In this document: one piece after another, positions 6,434 to 13,277 of the stretch
Numbering within the stretch: position 1 is the first letter of the stretch
Layout of the letters: every line of letters begins with the position of its first letter
Assembly (NCBI GenBank): GCA_017404585.1
Contig: JAFRCB010000319.1
Span: 1-17,154 of the forward strand
Source of the DNA: Lachnospiraceae bacterium
Lineage (GTDB): Bacteria; Bacillota; Clostridia; Lachnospirales; Lachnospiraceae
Reading direction: 5' to 3'
DNA: 17,154 nt
Notes under the pieces: generated by a model
What the model saw: the letters and a program-made list of their open reading frames with translations, nothing else
The model's database searches: none
Told to the model about the DNA's origin: nothing
Translations under genes and position numbers: made by a program

Positions 6434-7678
6434 TCAGCGCCTGGTCAGTCTGCGGTAAAGCAGGGACAGGATGATGCCCACACCTGCCAGACACATTGCG
6501 ATTAAGAATGCCGGATGATAGTCTCCCGTGGAGCGATATACTGTACTCATAATGGTAGGCCCGACATAACCTGCCAGAGCGAAGCCGATGAACATAATAC
6601 CGTAGTTGACAGAATTGTTCATCTGGCCGAACTGATCTGCCGTAAAGCCCGGGAATACTCCCATAAAAGCACCGAAGCACAGACCGACAACCGAGATGCC
6701 GATGTAGAACGTGGCAACACTTCCGGTTCCGGAGATGTAAAGCAGCCCAAGACCGATAACTGCAAGAATCAGCATGCTAAACAGTGTGTTGATCCGACCG
6801 ATCCGGTCAGAGATCCAGCCAGCCAGCACTCGTCCTGCTGCGTTGAACAGAGCAAGGATGGAGACTGCTGCCGTCGCAGCGCCCACTGACATACCGATCA
6901 TATTTTCAGCAATGGGGGATGCCTGAGAGATAGTCATCATACCGAACACCGCGCCGCAGGTGAGCATAAGGATCATCACATAGAACACGGGATCTGCCAG
7001 CATCTGCTTCCAGTTCTTTTCGCTCGATGAGGAAACTTTCCCATGGGCAGCAGTCGGGGTATAACCAACCGGTACAAACCCTGTCGGGCACTTTTCAATT
7101 AGAAATGCCCCCAGACAGATGATTACCAGGAAGGCAGCTCCCAGAATGATAAAAGCCATTTTGACACCGCTGCCGCTGATAAGCGCATTTGCTACCGGCG
7201 GGATCAGCACAGAACTGATGCCGTAAGAGGCAGTGGCGATGCCGCCGATGAGCCCACGTTTGTCCGGGAAGAACTTCACTGAATTGCTGATCGTACAGCC
7301 GTAGACCAGACCTATGCCAAGACCGCAGAACAGGCCGTAGAAGATTATCAACTGCCACAGCGCAGTGGACAAACCGGAGAGAATCATGCCGACACCAAAG
7401 AGGAGTCCACCGGAAAAAATGACCCATTTGGGACCCAGCTTGTCATTGATGAAACCACCGGAGATCAAGGTGATAGGACCGACGGAATTGGCAACAGTAA
7501 AGACAATAGACAGATCCCCGGCAGTGAGTTCACGGCCAAAAGTGCTCAGCCAGGCGGCCTCCGGCTTGGCAAATACACTCCAGGCATAGACAGAGCCGAT
7601 GCATAGGTTGATCAGGCAGCTGGCTATCAGAATCAGCCAGCGCTTAGATGTGAATTTTTTCTGTAAACTCTGATCCAT
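6434..7678 (-). CDS. OFA-family MFS transporter (oxalate/formate antiporter-like)
   Basis: Integral membrane carrier of 414 aa with about 12 predicted spans. The N-terminal LINLCIGSVYAWSVFAKP is a hallmark of the OFA subfamily of the major facilitator superfamily (OxlT/YhjX relatives), which move small carboxylates. The glycine-rich GLIGGIATASYGISSVLIPP and the second-half AAGRVLAGWISDRIGR loop fit MFS signature positions. The ATG at 7678 follows AGAGGTGA, which overlaps the end of the DUF1097 gene (4-bp gap), so the two are translationally linked. In the cluster it is the natural candidate for uptake of a carboxylate substrate or export of the acid end product. Which of these it does is inference. 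Confidence 0.9.
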   Translation of the reverse strand: MDQSLQKKFTSKRWLILIASCLINLCIGSVYAWSVFAKPEAAWLSTFGRELTAGDLSIVFTVANSVGPITLISGGFINDKLGPKWVIFSGGLLFGVGMILSGLSTALWQLIIFYGLFCGLGIGLVYGCTISNSVKFFPDKRGLIGGIATASYGISSVLIPPVANALISGSGVKMAFIILGAAFLVIICLGAFLIEKCPTGFVPVGYTPTAAHGKVSSSSEKNWKQMLADPVFYVMILMLTCGAVFGMMTISQASPIAENMIGMSVGAATAAVSILALFNAAGRVLAGWISDRIGRINTLFSMLILAVIGLGLLYISGTGSVATFYIGISVVGLCFGAFMGVFPGFTADQFGQMNNSVNYGIMFIGFALAGYVGPTIMSTVYRSTGDYHPAFLIAMCLAGVGIILSLLYRRLTRR

Positions 7679-7682
7679 CGGC

Positions 7683-8198
7683 TCACCTCTTCTCTTTCAG
7701 TAGCTTAAGGAGCCATTTCTGGAAAGCGTCCACGCCCACTCCGACGTAAAACACGCCCGCCAGCATGGCTACGGCGATCTGCCCGGGCAGTGTGCCGAAA
7801 TCTTTCACCGACAGTGGTCCGAGAATTGTCAGACCGATAGCCCAACCGCAGAGCCAGGATGGGGTGAATATGATCTGCGGCAGCGTTTCCCCTATGAGCA
7901 CCGCCAGTCCACCCATGACGAACAGAGTAAGATAGAGCTCCACATTAGGGTTCCACTGCAGCTTTTCCATGATGAAAACCGCAATCATTGCCCAGAGATC
8001 ACCCAGCAGGAAACCTATGCTGATTTTTACTGCATCGGATTTCTTATTCCCGTTAGCTACATAGACGCCCGCGCAGATCAGTGCTACTGCGCCGGTCGTG
8101 ATTCCTACCGCGCCTGATAACACCGCCCAGATAGGCGGCATCAGGGCAATGCCAAGAGCGAGCGTCCATTTCTGCTGTCTTTTTTCTTTTTCGTCCAT
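7683..8198 (-). CDS. DUF1097-like membrane protein
   Basis: Small integral membrane protein of 171 aa with about five hydrophobic segments: residues 13-35, 37-49, 58-78, 87-105 and 113-160. A charged N-terminus (MDEKEKRQQK) and C-terminus (KLLKEKR) flank the core. Overall pattern and length resemble the DUF1097 family (YcdZ-like), whose function is unknown. It lies between the kinase gene (3-bp gap) and the MFS gene (4-bp gap), so it probably works with the transporter or the acid-forming enzymes. Confidence 0.7.
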   Translation of the reverse strand: MDEKEKRQQKWTLALGIALMPPIWAVLSGAVGITTGAVALICAGVYVANGNKKSDAVKISIGFLLGDLWAMIAVFIMEKLQWNPNVELYLTLFVMGGLAVLIGETLPQIIFTPSWLCGWAIGLTILGPLSVKDFGTLPGQIAVAMLAGVFYVGVGVDAFQKWLLKLLKEKR

Positions 8199-8201
8199 AG
8201 C

Positions 8202-9314
8202 TTACTCCCAGTCAAACTTCTCCCACACCAGCTTACCGGTATAGGTCTTGAGTTCTTCTTCACCGTTCAGCACACGGTTGGCACCGGCAGCCATGGCTTC
8301 CATCTCAAACTCGCCCGGGTAGGCTGTCACCGGAGCGATCCAGCCGCAGTAATCCTTCAGAGCCTGCACCAGTTCTGCGTTGTGGACCATGCCACCGCCC
8401 AGTAGAATACCGTCAACCTTGCCCTCCAGCACCGCTGCCATGGCACCGATACCCTTGGCAATCTGATAAATCATAGCCTTCCAGATCATCTCCGCGTGAC
8501 GGTCACCTGCGGCAGCGCGGCGGGTGATCTCAATGGCATCGGAAATACCTACATGGCTTACAAAACCACCGGCGGAAGTCAGGAATTTACGCACGTCTTT
8601 GGGTTCCAGGTTGTTCTTTTCTATATAGTTCAGAAGCTCGGCCACGCCGATCGCGCCGCAGCGGGTCGGAGCCATCGGTCCCTCACCGCCGACGTTATCA
8701 TAGCCGTCGACCATTCTGCCCTTTCTGTGAGCTGAGACTGAAACACCGCCGCCGATATGGCAAACCACGTAATTGCACTCTTCGTACTTTTTGCCCAGTA
8801 CTTCCTTGCTGTGGCGGATGGCAGTTTCCTTCAGGTTCAGGGCGTGCAGATGGATCATGCGGTTGACACCCTTGATACCTGTCACGCGGGCAATCTCCTG
8901 CATCTCGTCAGTATCCGGAGGATTGACGACCATGGCCTGCTTGCCGTAGCGCTCGGCAAAAGCATGTGCAAGCTGAGAACCCAAAGCTGCCGGATGGATG
9001 ACGCCGTTGGCACAGGTGCGGGCGTGCTCCAAAAGCAGCTCAGTTACTGCGTAAGTACCACCCTCCATGGCCAGCAGACCGCCGCCGCGGCCTACAAATA
9101 CGTCCACTGTGGACAGATCCACATCCGCCTGTGCAAGCAGTTCAAGAATGGTCTGCTCGCGATAGGGGAGCTGATCGGGAATGCTCTTGAATTTTGCAAG
9201 CTCCTGGGCATCATGGGCGACGTTCCTTGAAAACAGACAGGTCTCGCCTTCAAACAGGGCAATTTTTGTGGAAGTGGAGCCAGGGTTGATGGTCAGAACT
9301 CGATATTGTTTCAT
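8202..9314 (-). CDS. buk: Butyrate kinase family (acyl-phosphate to acid, ATP-forming)
   Basis: Acetokinase-fold kinase of 370 aa that converts an acyl-phosphate and ADP into the free acid and ATP. The start of the protein, VLTINPGSTSTKIALFE, is the butyrate/branched-chain acid kinase version of the phosphate-binding motif. VVCHIGGGVSVSAHRKGRMVDGYDNVGGEGP and ILLGGGMVHN are the later ATP-binding signatures. The frame could extend to 9374, but that would start inside the MITE-like element. The ATG at 9314 follows GGAGGTACC and is the right one. It is partnered with the phosphate acyltransferase gene 158 bp upstream, with MITE copy B between them. The family also includes isobutyrate and other short-chain acid kinases, so the acid is open. 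Confidence 0.92.
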   Translation of the reverse strand: MKQYRVLTINPGSTSTKIALFEGETCLFSRNVAHDAQELAKFKSIPDQLPYREQTILELLAQADVDLSTVDVFVGRGGGLLAMEGGTYAVTELLLEHARTCANGVIHPAALGSQLAHAFAERYGKQAMVVNPPDTDEMQEIARVTGIKGVNRMIHLHALNLKETAIRHSKEVLGKKYEECNYVVCHIGGGVSVSAHRKGRMVDGYDNVGGEGPMAPTRCGAIGVAELLNYIEKNNLEPKDVRKFLTSAGGFVSHVGISDAIEITRRAAAGDRHAEMIWKAMIYQIAKGIGAMAAVLEGKVDGILLGGGMVHNAELVQALKDYCGWIAPVTAYPGEFEMEAMAAGANRVLNGEEELKTYTGKLVWEKFDWE

Positions 9315-9349
9315 CTGGTACCTCCTTTTTTGTTTAATTAGGAAAGAGG

Positions 9350-9440
9350 CTGTCGCATTAAGGCGCGCCACCACTTATTACGGCAGATGTCATTTGCAAA
9401 TGTCTGCCATATATAGTGGTGATACCGTCTAATGCGACAG
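9350..9440. repeat. MITE-like palindromic element, copy B (91 bp)
   Basis: Same length and same 11-bp terminal inverted repeats as copy A at 6310-6400. Internal arms CACCACT/AGTGGTG and GGCAGA/TCTGCC and the palindromic centre ATTTGCAAAT make a nearly full-length hairpin. The complementarity may continue outward (GAAAG at 9342-9346 with CTTTC at 9444-9448). It fills most of the gap between the phosphate acyltransferase and kinase genes, so it would be transcribed as part of the operon mRNA. Confidence 0.82.
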
Positions 9441-9472
9441 CTCCTTTCGTTAGTTGGTGTCAGGGATTTCTT

Positions 9473-10477
9473 TTACTTTTTCATGCCGGCAGCACGCACT
9501 GCGCTGATTACGATGTTGCCCACGATCTCCGAAACAGGTGCTCCGCGAGAGCAGTCGCAGACTACTTTCTTGAAGCCCTGCAGCATTGGCCCGTAAGCGT
9601 CAGCATGGCCGAATTGCTGAATCAGCTTAACGCCAACATTGCCTACATTAAGGTCCGGCCAAATGACTACGTTGGCACGGCCGGCTACCTTGCTCTCCCG
9701 TTTGACCTTCTTGGCTGCTACAGCGGGTGAAATGGCGGCATCGAACTGGAACTCGCCGTCGATAGCAAGATCCGGACGCTTTTCCTTGGCAATCCTCACT
9801 GCCTCTACCACCTTGTCAATGAGTTCGCCCTGACCTGAGCCCAGAGTGGAATAGCATACCATTGCGCAGCGGGGCTCCCAATCGAGCAATGACTGCACTG
9901 TGTTGCATGCGGCGATAGCTATGTCGGCAAGCTGTTCTGAAGTGGGGTTGGTGCAGACTGCGCTGTCGCCGATAGCCAGCAGGCTGCCCTCGCTGCCCTC
10001 AAAGCCCGGGATGTCGCACAGGCCGATGGACGATACTGTGGACAGTCCCTCCTGCAGGCCGATAATATACTGACCGGCCAGAAGCACATCGCCGGTAGTG
10101 TTATCGATGCCGGCGAAAGTGACGTCAGCCTCGTCCACTGCCTGCATGACCATGGCGTAGTACAGGGGATTCTGCATCCTGCGGCGCAGGGCCTTTTCTT
10201 TCAGGCGGCTGTCCGGCAGGGCAATGTATTTGGTGACCAGCTCATTCAGGTATTCTTCTTCGCCTATGTCCACCACAGTGAACACCTCTGCGTCATAGCC
10301 GCGCTCAGCGATCAGTTCTAAAATCTTTTCTTTGTCACCCACCAGAATGGGCAGGATATAGCCTTCCTTGCCCGCCTGATAGGCGGCGGCCATCATTTTT
10401 TCGTTTTCCGCCTCGGGAAAGGCGACCTTCTGCGGGTTTGCCTTAGCTTTGGCATATATCTGCTCGAGTACGTTCAT
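9473..10477 (-). CDS. pta: Phosphate acyltransferase (phosphotransacetylase family)
   Basis: Converts acyl-CoA and phosphate into acyl-phosphate and CoA; 334 aa from the chosen start. VAFPEAENEKMM at the N-terminus, LAIDGEFQFDAAISP and NVVIWPDLNVGNVGVKLIQQFG near the C-terminus are Pta-family (PF01515) signatures. The DGEFQFDAA segment is closer to acetyl- than butyryl-transferases. The ATG at 10477 has AGAGGAC at suitable spacing. An upstream in-frame ATG at 10492 lacks one. Together with the kinase downstream it would give ATP by substrate-level phosphorylation. The pairing of an acetyl-type transferase with a butyrate-type kinase leaves the acyl chain uncertain. Confidence 0.9.
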   Translation of the reverse strand: MNVLEQIYAKAKANPQKVAFPEAENEKMMAAAYQAGKEGYILPILVGDKEKILELIAERGYDAEVFTVVDIGEEEYLNELVTKYIALPDSRLKEKALRRRMQNPLYYAMVMQAVDEADVTFAGIDNTTGDVLLAGQYIIGLQEGLSTVSSIGLCDIPGFEGSEGSLLAIGDSAVCTNPTSEQLADIAIAACNTVQSLLDWEPRCAMVCYSTLGSGQGELIDKVVEAVRIAKEKRPDLAIDGEFQFDAAISPAVAAKKVKRESKVAGRANVVIWPDLNVGNVGVKLIQQFGHADAYGPMLQGFKKVVCDCSRGAPVSEIVGNIVISAVRAAGMKK

Positions 10478-10511
10478 GTGTTGTCCTCTCATTCTTGTGG
10501 TTATTCTGACC

Positions 10512-10560
10512 GGCGCGGCGACAACCGATGAACGCCTCCGCGTTCTGGCTGCACCGCGCC
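10512..10560 (-). promoter_or_regulatory. Intercistronic double hairpin between ACP and phosphate acyltransferase genes
   Basis: GGCGCGG (10512-10518) and CCGCGCC (10554-10560) form an outer 7-bp stem. GAACGC/GCGTTC form an inner 6-bp stem with a CTCC loop (10530-10545). No T-run follows on the minus strand, so it is more likely an mRNA processing or stability element than a terminator. Confidence 0.5.
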
Positions 10561-10585
10561 AACATTAAAGCACAGGATGGATGGC

Positions 10586-10825
10586 TTACAGCTGCTCTTC
10601 TACTTTGTCAACCAGCTCTTCTACCGTCTTGCATGCGGCTGCGACCTGCAGCTGTACCATGACGTCCAGCTCGTTTTCGATTTCGGAAACGAGGCCGACC
10701 ATCTGGATGGATGCTCCGGCGAGGTCCTCGACAAAGCGTGTGCCAAGATTTACATCGGCAGCGTCCTTGCCATAGGCCATGGCGACCAGTTCAATGACCT
10801 GCTGTTCCAATTCTTCGCGATCCAT
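10586..10825 (-). CDS. Acyl carrier protein (atypical ASI motif)
   Basis: Small acidic helical protein of 79 aa, the usual ACP length. TRFVEDLAGASIQMVGLVSEIENEL aligns with the ACP region that carries the phosphopantetheine arm: Ser39 falls at the modified serine, but the usual DSL reads ASI. The N-terminal LEQQVIELVAMAYG and the C-terminal TVEELVDKVEEQL are the flanking helices. The start at 10825 has AAAGGAG at good spacing; a longer frame from 10843 would place the start before that site. It lies between the DUF35 and phosphate acyltransferase genes, so it probably carries an acyl group for the thiolase-like enzyme. A dedicated phosphopantetheinyl transferase is not in the window. Confidence 0.82.
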   Translation of the reverse strand: MDREELEQQVIELVAMAYGKDAADVNLGTRFVEDLAGASIQMVGLVSEIENELDVMVQLQVAAACKTVEELVDKVEEQL

Positions 10826-10867
10826 AGTAAAATCTCCTTTCAACTTGAATTAGTATTGCAAATGAAA

Positions 10868-11278
10868 TTACTTCTCTTCATCCAGAGCAAACACGACAGT
10901 CTTATAGCCGTTGCGCTGGAAAATCTCTGCGTGCACGGGAACCGGCAGCTTGTTCATGAGCTCTTTGCGCTTTCTCTTGTTGATGCCCTTTACGACCGCG
11001 TTGAAGCAGGCTCCTTCCTCGAGCTCCACCTCACCGTAGGCGAACGGTCCCATAGCGGAGTATTCCGGCTTTGAGGACAGCGCTGCGGGCATTACGATAG
11101 ATTTCATTACACCCCTGCCACTGCACTCGATCCACTCGGTCTCATAGCTGCCGCACTTGTTGCAGGCATAGACCGGAGGGAACTCCACGTTGCCGCAGAC
11201 CGGGCATTTACGGCCAAGGAACTTGCCTTCCTCGAGACCCTCATAGAATCTCTGTACGACCTTTTCCAGTTTAATCAT
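10868..11278 (-). CDS. DUF35 Zn-ribbon/OB-fold protein, thiolase partner
   Basis: 136-aa acyl-CoA-associated protein. An N-terminal helix (VVQRFYEGLEEGKFLGRKC) leads into a zinc ribbon with Cys25, Cys28, Cys39 and Cys42, then an OB-fold segment (GRGVMKSIVM to GACFNAVVKGI). This is the DUF35_N plus DUF35 OB architecture. Such proteins form complexes with SCP-x-type thiolases (for example the archaeal thiolase/HMG-CoA synthase complex and PhlB in PhlACB), where they bridge acyl-CoA binding sites. The start at 11278 follows GGGAGG; the stop of the thiolase gene is 14 bp upstream, supporting co-translation and complex formation. Confidence 0.88.
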   Translation of the reverse strand: MIKLEKVVQRFYEGLEEGKFLGRKCPVCGNVEFPPVYACNKCGSYETEWIECSGRGVMKSIVMPAALSSKPEYSAMGPFAYGEVELEEGACFNAVVKGINKRKRKELMNKLPVPVHAEIFQRNGYKTVVFALDEEK

Positions 11279-11292
11279 GTCAGTTCCTCCCT

Positions 11293-12612
11293 TCAATCGA
11301 TGGTCCTAAGCAGGACAGCTGCAATATTCTGCGCTCCGCCGTAGCCGCGCAGCATGGCGGTCTTGGGCAGCTTCTTGACCTGACGCTCGCCGCATTCGCC
11401 GCGCATCTGCATGCAGCACTCATAGACGTCTGCAAGACCTGACGCCGCGTGCGCATGGCCGAACGAGGTTCTTCCGCCGTTGGTGTTGATCGGCTTGTCT
11501 CCGTCGTAAGCAGTACGACCTTCGCAGATGTACTTCCAACCCTCGCCCCAGGGCAGATAGCCCGCGATTTCTGCAGAGATGAGGTGGGAGGTGATGATGA
11601 AGTCATTGGCAAAGAAGATGTCAAGCTCTTCGGGCTTCACCCCGGTGTTTTCATAGACCTGGCGAATCGCCTCTTCGGTAGCACGAATCTCGAAGTGTGG
11701 GGTCGTAGCTTCGCAGGCAGCGTTGCCAATACCCAGTACCTCAATGGGCTTGTGCTTAAGATTCTTTGCAATCTGCGGTATCATGTCGGTAGCGCAGACG
11801 ATGGCAGCGGCAGCGCCGTCACACTTGCGCTCCACACCCTCCATGCGGAGGAAATCGCCCATTCTGGGGTTGTAGGGGGAACGCATGTAGGACATCACAT
11901 CCGGGAAACCTTTCTCCCTGGCAATGTCCTCGAATTCGCGACGCTCGATGGCAAGGGGGTTCTTGGCGGCATTGCGGCGGTTGTTGATGGCCATCCAGTT
12001 GAGGGTATCATCCATCTGCTGGGCGGTAATGCCTCTTGTTCGCACGTAGTCCTCAGCTGCATCGTCGTAGATAAGCTCCATCGGAGCCATCAGGGAACGG
12101 GCGTAGCAGCGGTCATACAACCACATGGTAGTAGCCAGGAAACGGTCCATAGTCATCTTTTCGCGCTTGTAGGGGTGCTTCGGCGTCTCTACCGTGTCAT
12201 TCGGACCGAACGGTGCGGGAACGGAGTCACCGAACTCCACGCAGCCGGTCAGAACGCAGTCAAACTTGCCGGAGGCAACTGCATTGACAGCCTGATCAAT
12301 GGCCAGATAGCCCGTACAGCAGGCCTCGGAGTGGTGGATGGAGCCCTTCCCCTTCATACCGAACCAGTTGCCGATCTGGATGTTGGGTGTAAGGTAATTG
12401 GAGCCATTGAGAGGGCTGGCCTCGCCATGGAAGTAGAAATCTACATCCTGGGGGCTGACGCCGGCATCCTCCATAGCCTTGAGAGCGGCATAGCCGAACA
12501 GCTCGCCCTCGGTCAGACCGTTGGTTTCCTCGTTGTCAACGGTATACATGAACGGCGTGCAGCCTACGCCTATGATGGAAACGCTGCGATTAAGTTTTCC
12601 GATTTTTCCCAT
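11293..12612 (-). CDS. Thiolase-like enzyme (SCP-x / DUF35-associated type)
   Basis: 439-aa thiolase-superfamily protein, probably forming or cleaving a C-C bond next to a thioester. The nucleophile region reads HHSEACCTGYLAIDQA, with Cys98/Cys99 at the active-site position. The C-terminal half has NTNGGRTSFGHAHAASGLADVYE, giving the catalytic His in GHAHAASG. The usual second catalytic Cys motif (CGGG) is replaced by YGGAQ near the C-terminus, a feature of SCP-x thiolases and related condensing enzymes. The DUF35 partner follows after 14 bp. An insertion around residues 150-270 (DRFLATTMWLYDRCYARSL and following) fits long SCP-2 thiolases. ATG at 12612 follows AAAGGAAG. Whether it degrades or synthesises is not shown by sequence. 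Confidence 0.85.
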   Translation of the reverse strand: MGKIGKLNRSVSIIGVGCTPFMYTVDNEETNGLTEGELFGYAALKAMEDAGVSPQDVDFYFHGEASPLNGSNYLTPNIQIGNWFGMKGKGSIHHSEACCTGYLAIDQAVNAVASGKFDCVLTGCVEFGDSVPAPFGPNDTVETPKHPYKREKMTMDRFLATTMWLYDRCYARSLMAPMELIYDDAAEDYVRTRGITAQQMDDTLNWMAINNRRNAAKNPLAIERREFEDIAREKGFPDVMSYMRSPYNPRMGDFLRMEGVERKCDGAAAAIVCATDMIPQIAKNLKHKPIEVLGIGNAACEATTPHFEIRATEEAIRQVYENTGVKPEELDIFFANDFIITSHLISAEIAGYLPWGEGWKYICEGRTAYDGDKPINTNGGRTSFGHAHAASGLADVYECCMQMRGECGERQVKKLPKTAMLRGYGGAQNIAAVLLRTID

Positions 12613-12645
12613 AAATGCTTCCTTTCCGTTCTTGAGAATACGGAA

Positions 12646-12676
12646 TGCCGCGCCGGCGCCGGAACGCCGGCGGGCA
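12646..12676 (-). promoter_or_regulatory. GC-rich intercistronic hairpin upstream of the thiolase gene
   Basis: CGCCGGCG occurs twice (12651-12658 and 12665-12672), separated by 6 nt. Because it is self-complementary, the two copies form an 8-bp stem, extended by TGCC/GGCA with one bulged G. No T-run follows, so a stability or processing role is more likely than termination. Confidence 0.5.
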
Positions 12677-12690
12677 ATAGTTGATACGTG

Positions 12691-13263
12691 TTATCTTCTG
12701 CAGGGGATAGGCCTCTGCGGGCAACGCGGCTTTTTGGCACCGGCAAGCACGATGGCGTCCTCGTCACAGGCTTCCTTACATGCGCCGCACTGGGTGCACT
12801 CAGCCTGATTGATGACGTGTACAAATTTCTTTCTGCCGAGAATCGCGTCCTCAGGACATGCATCAATGCAATCGCCGCAGCCGATACAGTCGCCGGCAAT
12901 GATGTGGTAGGTCATAAAGCGCTTGCACACACCGGCGCGGCAGCTCTTCTTGGAAGCGTGATCCTCGAGATCCTTGCGATAGCGCTCCATTGCCTCCAAA
13001 AATGCCAGGGCGATATCTTCGCCGTCTTCGCACATCGACTGCTCCTTCATGACGGAGCAAAGATCTGTCAGAAGATCCAGATCGCCGGGGCGGGCCTTTT
13101 TCTCGGACATGTCGTTAAACACCATTTCCAGCTGGGTTGCGCCTTCATAGCCGAAAGTACACTTTCCGCAGTTCTTGCACTTGTTATCCGCAAGCTCTTT
13201 GCGCAGGACGTCTACGATACACTCTTTTTCTGTGAGATTTTTCACTCGTTCTAACATCGACAT
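12691..13263 (-). CDS. NuoF C-terminal-domain plus 2[4Fe-4S] ferredoxin protein
   Basis: 190-aa electron-transfer protein, cytoplasmic. Residues about 25-115 resemble the NADH_4Fe-4S domain at the C-terminus of NuoF/HndC (NCGKCTFGYEGATQLEMVF and RYRKDLEDHASKKSC). Residues about 120-180 form two [4Fe-4S] sites, CIGCGDCIDACP and CTQCGACKEACD. The FMN/NADH-binding part of NuoF is absent. The first cluster motif is shifted: the third Cys of the usual SCGKCTPC is Gly38, while Cys29 lies three residues before the motif. The frame could start at 13329, but ATG 13263 follows TAAGGAGG, which overlaps the stop of the preceding gene (14-bp gap). It is likely a subunit that takes electrons from, or gives them to, the NuoG-GltD-like protein. 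Confidence 0.85.
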   Translation of the reverse strand: MSMLERVKNLTEKECIVDVLRKELADNKCKNCGKCTFGYEGATQLEMVFNDMSEKKARPGDLDLLTDLCSVMKEQSMCEDGEDIALAFLEAMERYRKDLEDHASKKSCRAGVCKRFMTYHIIAGDCIGCGDCIDACPEDAILGRKKFVHVINQAECTQCGACKEACDEDAIVLAGAKKPRCPQRPIPCRR

Positions 13264-13277
13264 ATCGCAGCACCTCC

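Noticed and set aside
8202..9374. Longer start of the kinase gene at 9374
   Set aside because: It would add 20 residues encoded by the MITE-like element. ATG 9314 has GGAGG and matches the family N-terminus.
11449..12684. 411-codon open frame on the plus strand opposite the thiolase gene
   Set aside because: Same reasons: it mirrors a clear thiolase, has no start signal and no recognisable domain.
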